From a bacterium (GTDB taxonomy: Bacteria; UBP15; UBA6099; JAJRTR01), in assembly GCA_024278215.1 (NCBI GenBank), contig JAJRTR010000039.1, positions 1 through 10,860 on the forward strand: a stretch of 10,860 nt of DNA, written 5' to 3'. The notes below the pieces were generated by a model. It was not told where the DNA came from and did no database searches. It was given only the letters and a program-made list of their open reading frames with translations. Position 1 is the stretch's first letter. Each line of letters opens with the position of its first letter. Position numbers and translations under genes: made by a program. Of this stretch, positions 1 to 7,117 are shown one piece after another.

Positions 1-219
1 GCAATTGTCAACAGCTGCGTTGTCGGCACAAAATCATCCTCGACGTACTCTACAAGTACGCCTGCGGGGATTTTGCACCTCCGCCTTGCTTCCGACCAAT
101 TTCGCTCGACCTCGCTTCGAACATAATTTTGCAACTGGCTCGATTGCTATAATGACGTGTCTACTTTTTCTGTTCCTTCCACTAAATTATTCTCTTACGT
201 CTTTTCATCGTTGACACGA
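1..219. other. Gene-free left edge with structured repeat-like DNA
   Basis: No reading frame here is convincing as a gene. A plus-strand open frame from about 5 to 214 exists, but it has no recognisable domain or ribosome binding site and crosses a stem-loop. The stretch holds a nested inverted repeat at 29-75 and two imperfect direct repeats around 78-93 and 103-118, both variants of a CTCCGCCTTGCTTCC-like word. At 166-180 there is a 15-nt word that recurs at 4754-4768, just past the end of rimO. The region lies downstream of the minus-strand phosphohydrolase gene. I read it as noncoding repeat-type DNA, although a gene truncated by the window edge cannot be excluded. Confidence 0.5.
29..75. 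repeat. Nested hairpin-forming inverted repeat
   Basis: Outer arms CAAAATC (29-35) and GATTTTG (69-75) enclose inner arms CGTACT (44-49) and AGTACG (55-60) around a 5-nt loop. The two unpaired segments between the stems are both exactly 8 nt long, so the element folds symmetrically on either strand. There is no T-tract, so it is unlikely to be a simple terminator. It looks like a dispersed palindromic repeat or a structured RNA segment, but I cannot name a family. Confidence 0.5.
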
Positions 220-1587
220 CTATAACCGTTCAAAAACATTTCTGCCGTCGAGTCTGAGGCCCGCGGTGGGGATTTCGGGGTAAAGGCTCAGGATCGACGG
301 CATTACATCGGCGATATTCAGGTTCTCGACATCAATGATTTTACAGCCGCGCACGCACAATGCGGCATCCCAGTAGGTGTGCATACCGATGATGGCGTCT
401 TTCTGCGTGAAGCTCGGATTCAACAGGTTGCCCTTCAGGTCGTAGCCGTCGTGGGGCAGAGCCACAAGGTCCGCCGTAAGGTCGAAAAGCGGGCCGCTGT
501 ATATCTCCTCGCGCTTGAAAACACTTTTTATTATCGGCTCGCCGGTGTCGGGGTCGGTAAGCGTAAGCAGGAAATCTTTAAGCTCGGCCCTTAGCCTGTC
601 GTACTGTGCGCCGGGTTCGACCGATCCGTTTTTCTCCCGGCCTTTCAGGTTGATGAAAAACCTGCCGGGTATCATGCTGTATGCTTTTGTGTCGGGGTGA
701 ATATCGGCGGGCGATTTTGCTTCTTCGGAGTTCAGCTTCAGGTAGCCTGCCTCGCGCAGCGGCACATTCACATACACTTCCTTTTTCAAGGTGCAGAACC
801 CGTGGTCCGACATTACGATAATCGTGGTTTCTTCCGGCAGCCTGTCGGAGACAGTGCCTATGAAGTCGTCGACTTTCCTGAAGAATTTCATAATCAGAGG
901 CGCATATTTTTCGTCATTCTTATCGAGATACTCCCAGAAGAAGTGGCCGATACGGTCTGTTTCCATAATGTGTGAGATCATGAAATCGGGCTGGTCCGTG
1001 TCCAGCAGGTAGAGTGTCGCCTCGAGCCTTTTCTCCAGCGCAGTGAACAAGTCTTCGAGATAGCCGTCGAGGTCCGACCGTGCTTTCCAGGGGTCGGCGT
1101 CGATAATGTAGCCCATTTCTTTGAGTTTGCCGGCAAGTTGCGGCGGATAGGTGGCTTTATCAATGTTTGTCGCCAGGAAGCAGGAGACCATTGAGCCGTT
1201 GACCTTTTTCGGCGGGTAGGAGATCGGCACATTCATGGCGACAACTTTCCTGCCGTGCTCGCCCAGGATTTCCCACAGTGACTTCTCTTTTATATCCACA
1301 GATGTCGGAATCTTCATCGCCATAGTAGCCGGGTCCCTGTCGATGAAGCCCATAATGCCGTGTTTCGCGGGATTTTTGCCGGTCATGAATGTAGTCCACG
1401 CGACAGAAGATATAGGGGGAATAACAGAATTCATCTGCTTCATGTCGCCGCCGTCACTAATGTTTCCCAGGTTCGGGAATTCGCCTTTTGCGAGCATCCG
1501 CTGGAGGAAGGTAAAGGGAACGCCGTCGATGCCGATGACAAAAACGCGGGGTTTGATCGAACCGCCGCAGCCGTGCTCATTATTCAT
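220..1587 (-). CDS. Alkaline phosphatase superfamily phosphohydrolase (type I phosphodiesterase/nucleotide pyrophosphatase family)
   Basis: A 455-residue metal-dependent hydrolase expected to cleave phosphate mono- or diesters; its substrate cannot be told from sequence. The active-site pattern of the nucleotide pyrophosphatase branch is complete: D21 in VIGIDG, a nucleophile candidate S60 (or S61) in PPISSVAWTTFMTG, D211 and H215 in ETDRIGHFF, D261-H262 in VMSDHGF, and H403 in GMHTYWD. These would hold two metal ions, usually zinc. There is no signal peptide or membrane segment, so a cytoplasmic location is likely, in contrast to many exported relatives. I chose the ATG at 1585-1587 because GGAGAG lies 6 nt upstream; the frame stays open 11 codons further without a better site. 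It sits 135 nt downstream of the response regulator gene on the same strand, with a hairpin and a REP-like repeat between, so co-transcription is uncertain. Confidence 0.9.
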   Translation of the reverse strand: MNNEHGCGGSIKPRVFVIGIDGVPFTFLQRMLAKGEFPNLGNISDGGDMKQMNSVIPPISSVAWTTFMTGKNPAKHGIMGFIDRDPATMAMKIPTSVDIKEKSLWEILGEHGRKVVAMNVPISYPPKKVNGSMVSCFLATNIDKATYPPQLAGKLKEMGYIIDADPWKARSDLDGYLEDLFTALEKRLEATLYLLDTDQPDFMISHIMETDRIGHFFWEYLDKNDEKYAPLIMKFFRKVDDFIGTVSDRLPEETTIIVMSDHGFCTLKKEVYVNVPLREAGYLKLNSEEAKSPADIHPDTKAYSMIPGRFFINLKGREKNGSVEPGAQYDRLRAELKDFLLTLTDPDTGEPIIKSVFKREEIYSGPLFDLTADLVALPHDGYDLKGNLLNPSFTQKDAIIGMHTYWDAALCVRGCKIIDVENLNIADVMPSILSLYPEIPTAGLRLDGRNVFERL

Positions 1588-1624
1588 AATTGCTCTCCTG
1601 CCGTATTGAAATTGTAACACTTAT

Positions 1625-1647
1625 CCCGCGCTGGTGAAATATGCGGG
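1625..1647. repeat. REP-like palindromic repeat, copy 1
   Basis: Arms CCCGC (1625-1629) and GCGGG (1643-1647) flank a 13-nt centre. The last 16 nt (1632-1647, TGGTGAAATATGCGGG) are identical to 4800-4815. The element lies in the gap between the response regulator and the phosphohydrolase genes. A third, more diverged copy with the same arm and spacer lengths is at 7118-7140. Confidence 0.6.
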
Positions 1648-1689
1648 TTATCGTCGAACTGGATATAAAAAATGAAACAGGGGGGCGTT

Positions 1690-1724
1690 GATAGACAGCC
1701 GGAGTTCTGCCGACGCTTTCTATC
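1690..1724 (-). terminator. Hairpin at the response-regulator stop codon
   Basis: GATAGA (1690-1695) and TCTATC (1719-1724) are perfectly complementary. Inside them AGC pairs with GCT and CGG with CCG, leaving a 7-nt loop and a small bulge. The stem overlaps the TGA stop (1723-1725) of the receiver gene. On the minus strand the next T-run comes only about 15 nt later (around 1668-1673), so this is an imperfect intrinsic terminator or an mRNA 3'-end stabiliser rather than a textbook case. It may separate the receiver transcript from the downstream phosphohydrolase. Confidence 0.4.
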
Positions 1725-2109
1725 AGCTTTCTTCCTCATCTTCACTGTCGAGAACGGATTTAAGCTTGCTGCGCAGTGTTGCTTCCTTGAAGGGTTTGAG
1801 GACATAGCCTGCCGCGCCGTCTCTGAAAGCGGTTATAACCTTTTCTTTTTTGCCCACAGCGGTAAGCATCACGACAGGAATATCTTTCGTATGAGGATCA
1901 TCCTTCAGAAGCATCAGAGTCGAGAAACCGTCAAAACCGGGCATCATGATGTCGAGAAGAATAATGTCTATTTCCTGTTCATTAGCGAATTCTATCGCCT
2001 CGTGTCCGTCCTTGGCAAGCAGGATGTTATATTCGCAACCGAAAACCTCGTTTATCGCCTCGCGTACAACAGGATCATCGTCAACCGCAAGAAGTGTTTT
2101 TCTGGCCAT
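1723..2109 (-). CDS. Single-domain response regulator (CheY-like receiver)
   Basis: A 128-residue protein that is almost entirely one receiver domain, with no output domain. The residues for phosphotransfer are all present: the acidic cluster D10-D11-D12 that binds magnesium, phosphoacceptor D53 in LLDIMMP, T83 in MLTA, and K105 in YVLKPF. It should accept a phosphoryl group from a histidine kinase and act by protein contact. The short C-terminal tail is strongly acidic (EDEEES). I chose the ATG at 2107-2109 because AGAGGTG ends 6 nt upstream; a GTG three codons earlier overlaps that ribosome-binding site. It is transcribed away from the large PAS histidine kinase across a short intergenic region, and that kinase lacks a receiver domain of its own, so the two are likely partners. 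The pairing is inference from position. Confidence 0.93.
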   Translation of the reverse strand: MARKTLLAVDDDPVVREAINEVFGCEYNILLAKDGHEAIEFANEQEIDIILLDIMMPGFDGFSTLMLLKDDPHTKDIPVVMLTAVGKKEKVITAFRDGAAGYVLKPFKEATLRSKLKSVLDSEDEEES

Positions 2110-2147
2110 TTGCTTCACCTCTGTATATCCAAGTGGTAATCAACTAT

Positions 2148-2177
2148 ATTATAAACCCGTACAAACTACATTGCCAA
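2148..2177 (-). promoter_or_regulatory. Predicted sigma-70-type promoter for the response regulator
   Basis: On the minus strand TTGGCA (2172-2177) and a perfect TATAAT (2148-2153) are separated by 18 nt. Transcription would start near 2141, giving a leader of about 30 nt before the ATG at 2109. Position and consensus fit well; nothing else in the gap on this strand competes. Confidence 0.6.
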
Positions 2178-2303
2178 CAGTATTTAAGACAAATATCAGC
2201 GGGATTACTGCGCGCGAGACAAGTCCGGCAACAAAACCCGGCTCAAGCGATGTCTGCGCATTTCTGTGTAATAATAACAAAGCCGCTGGAAATACGGCGA
2301 CGG

Positions 2304-2332
2304 TTTTAAAACGCAAAGGTTCAGAATATAAT
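2304..2332 (+). promoter_or_regulatory. Possible promoter for the PAS histidine kinase
   Basis: A perfect TATAAT at 2327-2332 has a poor -35 match, TTTTAA (2304-2309), at 17-nt spacing. The weak -35 lies within a 10-bp palindrome, GTTTTAAAAC (2303-2312), which could be an activator or repressor site. Transcription would begin near 2340, immediately before the GC-rich leader hairpin. Confidence 0.45.
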
Positions 2333-2350
2333 GTCGGTTGACGTTGCGGT

Positions 2351-2365
2351 GCGCGACTCACGCGC
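2351..2365 (+). promoter_or_regulatory. GC-rich leader hairpin next to the histidine kinase ribosome binding site
   Basis: GCGCG (2351-2355), a 5-nt loop ACTCA, then CGCGC (2361-2365) form a short all-GC stem. The Shine-Dalgarno sequence AGGAGG (2372-2377) follows 6 nt later and the ATG is at 2384. A stem this close to a strong ribosome-binding site could influence translation start. No regulator or ligand is suggested by the sequence. Confidence 0.4.
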
Positions 2366-2383
2366 GGCGACAGGAGGCATGAT

Positions 2384-4741
2384 ATGAAGACAGGTGGCGA
2401 TCCGTACAATATCATTGACGCAATGAGAAACAGGCACGGCAGCGAGCCGCCTGTAGTCTACAATGTCGGCATCGTAGGCGGCGGGCCGGGCTGCATCGCT
2501 ATTCTCGAGATGGTACACAGCAATGTAATGAAACACTTCAGGATGAACGTCCGGGGCGTGTGCGACATAAACGCCGAAGCACCCGGCATGATCGCCGCGA
2601 AAAAACTCGGTGTGAAAATTGTCACTACAGCTGTCGGCGACCTCTTCGAGATAGACGATCTCAACATGATTATCGAAGTCACCGGCAGGAACGATGTCCG
2701 TGACGAAGTGTTCAGGAACAAACCTGAAAATGTCGAACTCATAGACCACACAGCCGCCCGCCTGCTCTGGGACCTGTATGAAACTCATCTCGAAAAGATC
2801 GAAGCGGATATCAAAGCGAAACGTACCATCAGGGAAGAACGCAACAGGGTCAAGCAGATATTCAACAACCTGCCCGACGCCATCCTTGTGATCGATCTCG
2901 ACATGCGCATCAGGGACACGAACCAGACTTTCCTCGATATCAATAAACTCAAAGAAGAAGATGTTATCGGCAAGTTCTGCTACGAGGTCGAGAACCGCCT
3001 CCGGGGCGAATGCCAGATAACCGAAGAATACTGTCTTTTCAACGAAGTGGTAAGCATGAAAGCCGCCCGCAAAAGTATACAGCGCCATGTGGACAAATCG
3101 CGCGGAGAGGAAATCTTCGCATCCACGTCCATGTCTCCCATGCTGGACGAAAAGGGAAACGTCGTGGGCATCATCGAGGCAAGCAGGGACATTTCATACA
3201 GAATAAAACTCGAGGAAGAACTCGTGCAGTCGAAAATACGGCTCGAAAAGTTCATGGAGTCCGCCCCGTTCTTCATCGCGCTCAAAAACCTCGCAGGCCA
3301 GTACATTCAGATAAATCAGCGCGGCTGCAAAGACCTCGGACTCGACTTCAAAGATATTATCGCGCACACAGACCTCGAGATACTACCTCGCAACACGGCC
3401 GAAATGATCCGCAAAAACGACCACGAAGTCATAAAAAACAAAAAGGAACTCGTCTCACAGGAGATGATCGAACGCGACGGACAGCCCCGCTATTATCACA
3501 CTATAAGATTCCCCATCCTCGACCAGAACCACGAACTCAGCGCCATCTGCATGATCGCTCAGGACATCACTGTGCTCAAAGAAACGCAGTTTAAGCTCAA
3601 TAAGAAACAGCACGAACTCGAAGACACCAAAGAATATCTCCAGTCCATCCTGGAAAACTCGACAGATATTATCATTACTACCGACCTCAACGAAAACATC
3701 GTTTCCTTCAACAGGGGCGCAGAGAAGATGACCGGCTACAACAGGTACTCCGTCATGGGCAAACCCGCCTCGCTCCTTTATATCGATCCCGCAGACCGCA
3801 GTAAGTTTATGAGCAAACTCGCGGATAAAAACAGCATAACCGGCCTGGAAGTCATGCTGAAAGACTTCAACGGCAACAAGATTTTTACAGACGCTACCAT
3901 CTCGAAGCTCTACGACAACACCGGCACAATCATCGGAACGGTCGAGATATTCCGCGACGTAACCACAAGAAAACAACTTCAGGAACAACTCATAAGAACC
4001 GACCGCCTCGCAGCCATAGGCAAACTCGGCGCGGGTGTCGCCCATGAAATAAACAATCCGACCGCTGTCATCGGCGAAGCTGTCGGCTGGATATCCGAAC
4101 TTGTCGCAAGCGACAAAATTATGCGGAAATCCGGCAATTACGACGAGTTCATGTCCACCATCGGCATCATCAAGAAACAGGCCGCGCGCATAACGGATAT
4201 CACTCACAGGCTACTCGGGTTCGCCTCGCAAACCGAATCCACTCCGGAAAAAGTCGACATAAACCATGTCGTCGACGAAGTCATCAAGTTCACTTCGCGC
4301 ATCAAGGGTACTTCCAACGTGAAACTCCACAAGCACTTCGCCGAAGACCTGCCCAGCCTCAATCTCAATGAGATCCAGCTCCAGCAGGTGTTCGTTAATA
4401 TCGTTGACAACGCTGTGGATTCAATACGCGGAAATGGTAATATTACGATCACAACATCGCAGGAGGGCGATAATGTTCTGGTGACAATCTCCGACGACGG
4501 GCCGGGCATAGACCCGCAGGTGCTCGACAGGATTTTCGATCCCTTCGTGTCCACAAAACCTGTCGGCAAAGGCACCGGCCTCGGCCTCTCTATATGCTAC
4601 GGAATAATAAAACAGATGGGCGGCTCGATCCAGGGCGAGTCGATGCCGGGCGCAGGCGCAACTTTCACAATATCGCTCCCTGTCATAGAACACACCGACG
4701 ACAGCGACGAAGCCGATGCTCCCGGTCTCGCGGATTTATAA
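2384..4741 (+). CDS. PAS-domain sensor histidine kinase with an N-terminal Rossmann (NAD-binding-like) domain
   Basis: A 785-residue kinase with no membrane segment. Residues about 25-135 form a dehydrogenase-like Rossmann unit: the glycine-rich loop VGGGPGC (31-37), an acidic residue after the second strand (D61 in GVCDIN), and IIEVTG (96-101). Three PAS domains follow at about 153-272, 284-397 and 415-528. The first contains a cysteine cluster (C199, C210, C217). The transmitter carries the phosphorylation site H554 in GVAHEINNP, the N box at about 668-678, ISDDGPGID (702-710), FDPFVSTK (718-725) and GTGLGLSI (730-737), so it should be catalytically competent. The Rossmann unit probably reads a dinucleotide or redox state rather than catalysing a reaction, since no dehydrogenase catalytic domain follows it; this is inference. 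The start is fixed by AGGAGG 6 nt upstream. The best partner is the divergent receiver. Such kinases are, to my knowledge, recurrent in Deltaproteobacteria but poorly characterised. Confidence 0.93.
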   Translation: MKTGGDPYNIIDAMRNRHGSEPPVVYNVGIVGGGPGCIAILEMVHSNVMKHFRMNVRGVCDINAEAPGMIAAKKLGVKIVTTAVGDLFEIDDLNMIIEVTGRNDVRDEVFRNKPENVELIDHTAARLLWDLYETHLEKIEADIKAKRTIREERNRVKQIFNNLPDAILVIDLDMRIRDTNQTFLDINKLKEEDVIGKFCYEVENRLRGECQITEEYCLFNEVVSMKAARKSIQRHVDKSRGEEIFASTSMSPMLDEKGNVVGIIEASRDISYRIKLEEELVQSKIRLEKFMESAPFFIALKNLAGQYIQINQRGCKDLGLDFKDIIAHTDLEILPRNTAEMIRKNDHEVIKNKKELVSQEMIERDGQPRYYHTIRFPILDQNHELSAICMIAQDITVLKETQFKLNKKQHELEDTKEYLQSILENSTDIIITTDLNENIVSFNRGAEKMTGYNRYSVMGKPASLLYIDPADRSKFMSKLADKNSITGLEVMLKDFNGNKIFTDATISKLYDNTGTIIGTVEIFRDVTTRKQLQEQLIRTDRLAAIGKLGAGVAHEINNPTAVIGEAVGWISELVASDKIMRKSGNYDEFMSTIGIIKKQAARITDITHRLLGFASQTESTPEKVDINHVVDEVIKFTSRIKGTSNVKLHKHFAEDLPSLNLNEIQLQQVFVNIVDNAVDSIRGNGNITITTSQEGDNVLVTISDDGPGIDPQVLDRIFDPFVSTKPVGKGTGLGLSICYGIIKQMGGSIQGESMPGAGATFTISLPVIEHTDDSDEADAPGLADL

Positions 4742-4744
4742 CAA

Positions 4745-4762
4745 AACAGCACCTTTTCTGTT
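4745..4762 (-). terminator. Weak hairpin between the convergent kinase and rimO genes
   Basis: AACAG (4745-4749) and CTGTT (4758-4762) form a 5-bp stem with an 8-nt loop in the 28-nt gap between the two converging stop codons. On the minus strand the stem runs into a T-rich stretch (TTTTGTT), which would suit termination of rimO, although the stem is short and AT-rich. Its right arm overlaps a 15-nt word repeated at 166-180. Confidence 0.3.
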
Positions 4763-4769
4763 CCTTCCG

Positions 4770-6170
4770 CTATATCATTTCCCGTTTTTTGGCACGCATT
4801 GGTGAAATATGCGGGCTGGATATTTTTCCGAACAGGTCGTATTCGCCCGCCCCGGTTATCTTGACATGAACGAATGTGCCCGGTTCGGCGGCACCCTCGA
4901 TTTCGACACAACCGTCGATATCGGGTGCGTCACGATACGAGCGGCCATAACATATATTTCCTGATTCCTCATCCACTTCGTCCACGAGCACTTCGAGCGT
5001 GCTGCCGATAAGCGACTCATTCTTGCGCAATGAAATCTCCTGCTGGAGTTCCATCAGGCGATTGTAACGCGCGACCTTCACTTCGTCCGGAACCTGGTCC
5101 GGCATCCCGGCGGCGGGTGTTCCATCCTCGGGCGAGTAAGTGAACGCGCCGAGGCGGTCGAAGCGCGCTTCGCGCAGGAACTCGATCAGTTTTTCGTATT
5201 GCTCCTTCGTTTCGCCGGGATAGCCTACCATTACCGTCGTCCTTATACATATATCCGGCACATAAGACCGTAGCGTTTCAATCGCCCGCCTGACAGCGCT
5301 CGACCCGCCGCGCCGTTTCATCGAGTCGAGAATATCATCGTCTATGTGCTGGATCGGCATGTCAATATAATTACATACTTTAGACAGCTTCGCGACAGCT
5401 TCAGCAAGGGCGTCCGTAACAAGTTCCGGATACATATACATCACGCGGAGCCGGCGCAGATTGTCCATTCCATTTAATCGACCAAGCAGCTCCGGCAGAG
5501 AAGTTTTCGGCACGAGGTCGGTCCCGTATCGTGTTGTGTCCTGTGCGATCAGGATCAATTCGCGCGCGCCGATTCCGACAAGCGCGGCAGCCTCGACTTC
5601 GAGCGATTCGGGCGTCCGGCTTCGGTATGGGCCGCGCAGTGAAGGGATGCGGCAGTAGGCGCACTGGTTCGAGCAGCCCTCGGCAATCTTGAGATACATG
5701 GACCAGGGCAGGGTGGCAGGGAAGCGCGGGTCTTCATGTGTATGTATAAATTTTTGCGGCGCAAAATCTTCCGTCGCACCGGATTCCAGCAGTTCTATTA
5801 TTCGCGGATACGAAGATGTGCCGACTAATAAATCTATTTCGTCGAAACCTTCGACATCGTCTCTGAGGTCGGTCCTGAAGCGCTCGGCAAGGCATCCCAT
5901 GACAACAAGCTTCGAACACTTTCCTTCTTTCTTTGCTTCTATCATATCGTCGATGACGCCGAGCGATTCTTCGACGGCGCTTTCGATGAAACCGCATGTA
6001 TTGACGATGATAATGTCGGCGTCGCAAGGCTCGGCACCGACGATATAACCGGCAGACGCGAGCGCCCCCAGCGCAACTTCCGTGTCTACCAGGTTCTTGT
6101 TGCATCCGAGGCTCACCGCCGCTACTGTTTTATCATTCGCCCTTTGCCGTTTATGTTTTTTTGCACTCAT
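4770..6170 (-). CDS. rimO: Ribosomal protein S12 methylthiotransferase RimO
   Basis: A 466-residue radical-SAM enzyme that adds a methylthio group to a conserved aspartate of ribosomal protein S12. The N-terminal methylthiotransferase domain has its cluster cysteines C23 (SLGCNKN), C59 (NTCGF) and C93 (MGCLAERF). The radical SAM CxxxCxxC motif is C166, C170, C173 in EGCSNQCAYC, followed by the family signature RGPYRSR. A TRAM domain ends at about residue 450 with EYDLFGKI. The SLGCNKN and IAQDTTRYG signatures favour RimO over the related tRNA enzyme MiaB. Sixteen further residues (SSPHISPMRAKKREMI) extend past the TRAM domain and are partly encoded by a palindromic repeat. The ATG at 6168-6170 has only a weak GGAA ribosome-binding site; it lies 17 nt after the transporter stop codon, suggesting translation within an operon. 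Confidence 0.96.
   Translation of the reverse strand: MSAKKHKRQRANDKTVAAVSLGCNKNLVDTEVALGALASAGYIVGAEPCDADIIIVNTCGFIESAVEESLGVIDDMIEAKKEGKCSKLVVMGCLAERFRTDLRDDVEGFDEIDLLVGTSSYPRIIELLESGATEDFAPQKFIHTHEDPRFPATLPWSMYLKIAEGCSNQCAYCRIPSLRGPYRSRTPESLEVEAAALVGIGARELILIAQDTTRYGTDLVPKTSLPELLGRLNGMDNLRRLRVMYMYPELVTDALAEAVAKLSKVCNYIDMPIQHIDDDILDSMKRRGGSSAVRRAIETLRSYVPDICIRTTVMVGYPGETKEQYEKLIEFLREARFDRLGAFTYSPEDGTPAAGMPDQVPDEVKVARYNRLMELQQEISLRKNESLIGSTLEVLVDEVDEESGNICYGRSYRDAPDIDGCVEIEGAAEPGTFVHVKITGAGEYDLFGKISSPHISPMRAKKREMI
4793..4815. repeat. REP-like palindromic repeat, copy 2, inside the rimO 3' end
   Basis: CACGC (4793-4797; one mismatch to the CCCGC arm) and GCGGG (4811-4815) enclose a 13-nt centre, and 4800-4815 is identical to 1632-1647. 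It encodes residues SPHISPMRA of the RimO tail on the minus strand. Copy 1 and this copy are also both followed by CTGGATAT, directly here and after 11 extra nt in copy 1. Confidence 0.55.
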
Positions 6171-6187
6171 TCAAATGATTCCGTTCT

Positions 6188-7066
6188 TCAATGATGTGGT
6201 GGTTCGATGTGAATTGTTATGCTGGCGTTTCTGATTTTTTCTTTTATGTCCGACTCGATGTGGTCGCAGAATTTATGCGCCTCGCTGACACTTTTTTCAG
6301 CCGGCACCACGAGATGCAAGTCGATATATCTATGCGCGCCCGCTTTTCTCGTGCGGAGCCGGTGGTAGCCGACAAACTCTGCGAGGTGCTCCTGATCTTC
6401 TATAATCTCCCTGATGATTCTCTCCTCCTCTTCCGGCAATTTCTGGTCGAGCAGATCGGTGAAGGAACTAATCAGCACTTTTATACCGACGAAGATAATC
6501 AGGCACGCCACACATAGCGCCACAACCGGGTCGAGCCATTGCAGGCCCGTCACCCTGACGACCAGCAGGCCGACAAAAACGCCCACCGATGTATACACAT
6601 CTGTCGAAAGGTGATGCGCGTCCGCCTCGAGCGCCGGCGACTCGTGTTCTTTCGCAACAGCGAAAAGGTTTCTCGACACCAGCACATTGCAGATAACGGA
6701 AACCGCCATTACAGCAAGTCCGAAATCAAGATTGAAAACTTCGCCGCCGTGCCGAAGTTCTTCCACGGATTCGTAGATGATATACACTCCGGCCGCAACA
6801 ATGAGAAATGCTTCGACCGAGCCGCTGACGTTTTCGACTTTGCCGTGGCCGTAAGGATGCGAGCCGTCGGCGGGCTTGCCGGAGATCGAAACACTTATAA
6901 AAGCTATGAGGGCGGCAAGGAGGTCCATGCCGCTGTGTATGCCTTCGGAGATTATCGCCACGCTGCCCGTGAAAATACCCACGCCGATTTTCAGCGCCAC
7001 AAGCACTGTGTTCGATATCACGGAGAGCAGCGCCGCGCCGCGTGTTGTCTTATGCCATCCGGCCAT
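6188..7066 (-). CDS. Cation diffusion facilitator (CDF) family transporter
   Basis: A 292-residue inner-membrane protein, the normal length for a CDF exporter, which moves divalent metal out of the cytoplasm in exchange for protons. Six hydrophobic segments occupy roughly residues 12-212. The membrane metal site is visible as H44xxxD48 in the second segment (EGIHSGMDLL) and H152xxxD156 in the fifth (HHLSTDVYT). Paired HxxxD sites are typical of zinc-transporting members, though specificity is not certain here. The loop HPYGHGKVEN (70-79) is characteristic of the family. The last 80 or so residues form the soluble regulatory domain, ending HIEPPHH. I chose the ATG at 7064-7066 because AAAGG lies 5 nt upstream; a GTG 15 codons earlier would add an unusual N-terminus. 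It lies between the endonuclease IV-like gene and rimO on the same strand. Confidence 0.93.
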   Translation of the reverse strand: MAGWHKTTRGAALLSVISNTVLVALKIGVGIFTGSVAIISEGIHSGMDLLAALIAFISVSISGKPADGSHPYGHGKVENVSGSVEAFLIVAAGVYIIYESVEELRHGGEVFNLDFGLAVMAVSVICNVLVSRNLFAVAKEHESPALEADAHHLSTDVYTSVGVFVGLLVVRVTGLQWLDPVVALCVACLIIFVGIKVLISSFTDLLDQKLPEEEERIIREIIEDQEHLAEFVGYHRLRTRKAGAHRYIDLHLVVPAEKSVSEAHKFCDHIESDIKEKIRNASITIHIEPPHH

Positions 7067-7117
7067 TATTACCTTTTCAGTCCTGATTTCGATTGCAGCG
7101 CCGCGCTCCACTTCTTA

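Noticed and set aside
5-214. Plus-strand open frame of 69 codons at the left edge
   Set aside because: It has no domain, no ribosome-binding site and runs straight through the nested hairpin; it is more likely noncoding repeat DNA.
2321-3088. A 255-codon minus-strand open frame opposite the kinase gene
   Set aside because: It lies antisense to the well-supported kinase N-terminus and first PAS domain, has no recognisable domain, and arises from the codon bias of the real gene.
3455-4207. A 250-codon minus-strand open frame opposite the kinase PAS and transmitter region
   Set aside because: It is complementary to conserved kinase sequence and lacks its own signals.
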